Shown here one piece after another: positions 61,081 to 64,000 of a stretch of 64,000 nt of DNA. The stretch covers positions 1 to 64,000 of the forward strand of contig QCAW01000003.1 in the NCBI GenBank assembly GCA_003281795.1, written 5' to 3'. Under the pieces are notes generated by a model, which did not search any database, was not told the origin of the DNA, and saw nothing but the letters and a program-made list of their open reading frames with translations. The translations under genes and the position numbers were made by a program. Position 1 is the first letter of the stretch; each line of letters begins with the position of its first letter. The stretch comes from Pelagibacteraceae bacterium AG-345-F21. GTDB taxonomy: Bacteria; Pseudomonadota; Alphaproteobacteria; Pelagibacterales; Pelagibacteraceae.

Positions 61081-61935
61081 TTTCCATCTATTGTGAGTCC
61101 ATATCCACTGATTAGGATTTTTAATTAACATTTTTTCCAATACTTCATTTAACCTTTTGGAGATTTCATATTTATCTTTAAATTGAGTTGGTTCAATTGG
61201 TTCGAATAATTTCATTTCAAAAGAATTATCTATTTTTCTTTCAATAAAGATAGGAACAATTTTTAATTTAAATTTTAAAGCTAATTGAGCAGGCATAGTC
61301 GTTGTATAAGCACCAACATTAAAAAATTTAATTTTTTCTCCCTCACTAACACGTTGATCAATCATAAGTGCAATGCTGTGTTTTTTTTTAATATATTCCA
61401 ACGCATCTTTTACTCCGGTACGACCTTTTTTTATTTGTTCTTTACATATAAATTTCTTTCTTAGGTATTCCATCAATGGATTTAAAAAAAAATTATTTAA
61501 AGGTCTATAAATAGTTGCTAATTTGATATTTTGTTTTGTTAATTCCATAGACATCAATTCAAAATTTGCAAAGTGACCTGAAATAAATATCACAGGCTCA
61601 TTTGAGTTTTTAATATCTTCTAAAATCTTTTGACCCTTAATTACAATATGAGAATTATAATTCCTAAATTTTTTTAAGAACATATATTCTACAAATATTT
61701 TTCCATAATTAGACCACATCTCTATCATGATCATATTAGTTTCTTTTTCAGATATCTGATTTGAAAAAATTTGCAAATTTTTTTTTGTAATTTTTTTTGA
61801 TTTAAAAATTGGTCCAATATTTTTAAAAATAAAGGAAAAAATAATTCTACTAATTTTTAATCCCAAACATTTTATAATTACAAAAGCAAGATATATTAAG
61901 GCAGTTTGAAAAAAATATTTTATTTTTTTTATCAT
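61075..61935 (-). CDS. LpxL/HtrB-like lysophospholipid/lipid A acyltransferase
   Basis: ISGHFANFELMSM; IDQRVSEGEKI; WIWTHNRW. Confidence 0.9.
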   Translation of the reverse strand: MIKKIKYFFQTALIYLAFVIIKCLGLKISRIIFSFIFKNIGPIFKSKKITKKNLQIFSNQISEKETNMIMIEMWSNYGKIFVEYMFLKKFRNYNSHIVIKGQKILEDIKNSNEPVIFISGHFANFELMSMELTKQNIKLATIYRPLNNFFLNPLMEYLRKKFICKEQIKKGRTGVKDALEYIKKKHSIALMIDQRVSEGEKIKFFNVGAYTTTMPAQLALKFKLKIVPIFIERKIDNSFEMKLFEPIEPTQFKDKYEISKRLNEVLEKMLIKNPNQWIWTHNRWKL

Positions 61936-62858
61936 TAGTTGTTTAATAAATATTTTATTAATTTATCTTTGTTTTGTATTTCTAATTTTAATTTAAGAAA
62001 TTCTATGTTTCCAATTTTATAATTTTTAATTCTATGAAAATCTTTTTCAGTTGTAATCACTGTGAAATTATTTTTTTTTGCATAATCATATATTTCACGT
62101 ATTTCATCTTCTTTATAATTATAATGATCTGGAAATGAGATAGTTTTTTTTACATCTAAATCATTTTTTTTTAATGTTTTAAAAAAAAATTCTGGTTCCC
62201 CAATACCAGCGAATGCTAAAAGCTTTTTATTGGTGAAAGAATTAATGTTTGAAGGAATATACTTTGAATAAAAAATCTTTAAGTTGTTAGATATAAAAAG
62301 AATTTTTTCTTCAAATTCTTTATTTTTATTTCCATTAATTACTATTATTTGAGCTCTTTTTAAGGAACTTATTTTTTCTCTTAGCGGTCCTGAGGGTAAA
62401 AGCATTCCATTCCCGATTAATTGATTTTCGTTAAAGCAAATAATGTTTATGTTCTTATTAATTGAAAAATCTTGAAATCCATCATCTAGAATAACGAAAT
62501 CAAAATTATCTTTTTCAGCTTTTTTAATAGCTGATTTTCTAGTATTATTTAATATTAAAGGTATTTTATTACTTTTTATTAATTCGTGTTCATCTTTATG
62601 TTCTTTATAAAATTTTTTAATAATTACAGGCTTTTTTTTATTTTTTAATTCATTTGCAATCAGCATTGAAAGAGGGGTTTTTCCTGTTCCTCCAACGTAA
62701 ATATTTCCCACACAAATAATAGGCATAGTATAACTCGATGTATGAGTAATTTGTTTCTTCAAATAAAATAACATTAGATATAAGATTGAGATTGGCCAAA
62801 GTAGAATAGAATAAATACTAAATTTTTTTTGCCAAAATTTAGGTTTAAAAATTTTCAT
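61935..62858 (-). CDS. lpxK: Tetraacyldisaccharide 4'-kinase
   Basis: CVGNIYVGGTGKTPLSMLIANEL; DDGFQDFSI. Confidence 0.93.
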   Translation of the reverse strand: MKIFKPKFWQKKFSIYSILLWPISILYLMLFYLKKQITHTSSYTMPIICVGNIYVGGTGKTPLSMLIANELKNKKKPVIIKKFYKEHKDEHELIKSNKIPLILNNTRKSAIKKAEKDNFDFVILDDGFQDFSINKNINIICFNENQLIGNGMLLPSGPLREKISSLKRAQIIVINGNKNKEFEEKILFISNNLKIFYSKYIPSNINSFTNKKLLAFAGIGEPEFFFKTLKKNDLDVKKTISFPDHYNYKEDEIREIYDYAKKNNFTVITTEKDFHRIKNYKIGNIEFLKLKLEIQNKDKLIKYLLNN

Positions 62859-64000
62859 TATAAAAGTTTTTTTATTTCTTTTATACTATTATCTAATATT
62901 TCTTTTCCTAAATCATTAATTTTTTTATTAGTTTGGTTGTTGTTTGAAATTATATTTTTAAAATCTTTAGATAATTTTTCTGATAATTCTTTTTCATTTT
63001 TAATTTCTTCAGTAATTTTGTATGAATTTAACAATTTGTAGATTTCTTTGAAATTAACTACGAAAGGTCCATGATATACTTTGCAGCCTAGTTTAGCAGC
63101 TTCAATTGGATTTTGTCCACTTTCATTTTTTAAATTTTGAAGAATAGATTTTCCCATAAAAACACTATTAAAATATTTTAGAAATTCATGAATAACTCCA
63201 AATGAATTTACTATTACCACTTGTGTTTTATCTTCGATAATTTCATTTTTATTTAATATTTGGGATATGAAATTTTGATCGTCACATAATAACTTTATTT
63301 CATTTGATCTATTTATATGTCGGGGAATAATTATTGTTTTAATATTATTAAATTCTTTTTTCAAAAGTTTATGAGTTTTTAAGCAAAAAATCTCTTCACC
63401 TTTATGAGTGCTTACAGCGCCCCAAATTGTGTTTTTATTAAAAAAATTTTCATTTTTACTTTTAAATTTATCGATATTAATTTTACCGGCTAATTTTATA
63501 TTTCCTATAAATTTAATATTTTTTGCATTTAACTGATCTAAATAATTTTTTGAAGTTTGACTTGAGGGTAAACACAAGTCAAAAGTATTAAAAATATTTT
63601 TTGCAAATCTTGGTATAAGACTCCATCTAGAAAAAGATTTATTTGTTATTCTTCCGTTTATAAGAACTGACGGAATTTTTCTTTTTTTAATTTCAAATAT
63701 TAAATTGGGCCAAATTTCAGAGTCAACAAATAAAACTAAATTGGGCTTCCATTTATCCAAAAAAGTTTTAATTAAAAATTTTACGTCTAAAGGAAAGTAT
63801 CTATGGCTTACATGATTATCTAGTTTATATTTACTTTCAACTAATTTCCCAGAACTTAGTGTAATAGTAGTTATAAGAAATTCTAAATTTTTATCAGTAT
63901 CTTTAAGCTTTTCTATCACCGGAAATATGCTCTGAACTTCTCCTATACTAGCAGCATGAAGCCAAATTAGTTTTTTTTTATAATTTCTATTTATTCTAAA
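62858..64000 (-). CDS. waaA: 3-deoxy-D-manno-octulosonic acid transferase, 5' end outside window
   Basis: Frame remains open past the track start with WLHAASIGEVQSIFPV; VDSEIWPNLI. Confidence 0.93.
   Translation of the reverse strand, partial: FRINRNYKKKLIWLHAASIGEVQSIFPVIEKLKDTDKNLEFLITTITLSSGKLVESKYKLDNHVSHRYFPLDVKFLIKTFLDKWKPNLVLFVDSEIWPNLIFEIKKRKIPSVLINGRITNKSFSRWSLIPRFAKNIFNTFDLCLPSSQTSKNYLDQLNAKNIKFIGNIKLAGKINIDKFKSKNENFFNKNTIWGAVSTHKGEEIFCLKTHKLLKKEFNNIKTIIIPRHINRSNEIKLLCDDQNFISQILNKNEIIEDKTQVVIVNSFGVIHEFLKYFNSVFMGKSILQNLKNESGQNPIEAAKLGCKVYHGPFVVNFKEIYKLLNSYKITEEIKNEKELSEKLSKDFKNIISNNNQTNKKINDLGKEILDNSIKEIKKLL

Overview
The window is a compact, AT-rich, gene-dense bacterial chromosome segment with an alphaproteobacterial, SAR11/Pelagibacterales-like gene order (inferred from content and synteny, no search run). 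Recognisable blocks: purE-purK; rlmN; rmuC-sbcB; trpFBA-accD-folC with pyrF; ihfB-rpsA-cmk-aroA; lptB/lptC-kdsD-rnd; a complete ugpBAEC-ugpQ uptake operon; znuA divergent from znuCB-zur; gcrA; argD-argF; kdsB-pheA; ffs (SRP RNA)-dnaX-ybaB-recR; malate synthase G behind a tandem glycine riboswitch; accA; a cold-shock gene; tRNA-His-hisS-hisZ-hisG; groES-groEL; ribF-ileS-lspA; pgi; rsmD-purD; lpxL-like-lpxK-waaA. I saw no CRISPR array, prophage, transposon or defence island. The most interesting signals are regulatory or architectural: two structured RNAs (tRNA-His and 4.5S RNA) whose 3' ends lie 4 and 6 nt from the start codons of hisS and dnaX; an A8 slippery run in dnaX followed at once in the -1 frame by three stops; a perfect 30-nt terminator-like palindrome inside the hisG coding sequence; an SMR-family protein lacking the membrane-embedded glutamate; AccA with a C-terminal transmembrane tail; and repeated convergent gene pairs that share stop-codon bases.
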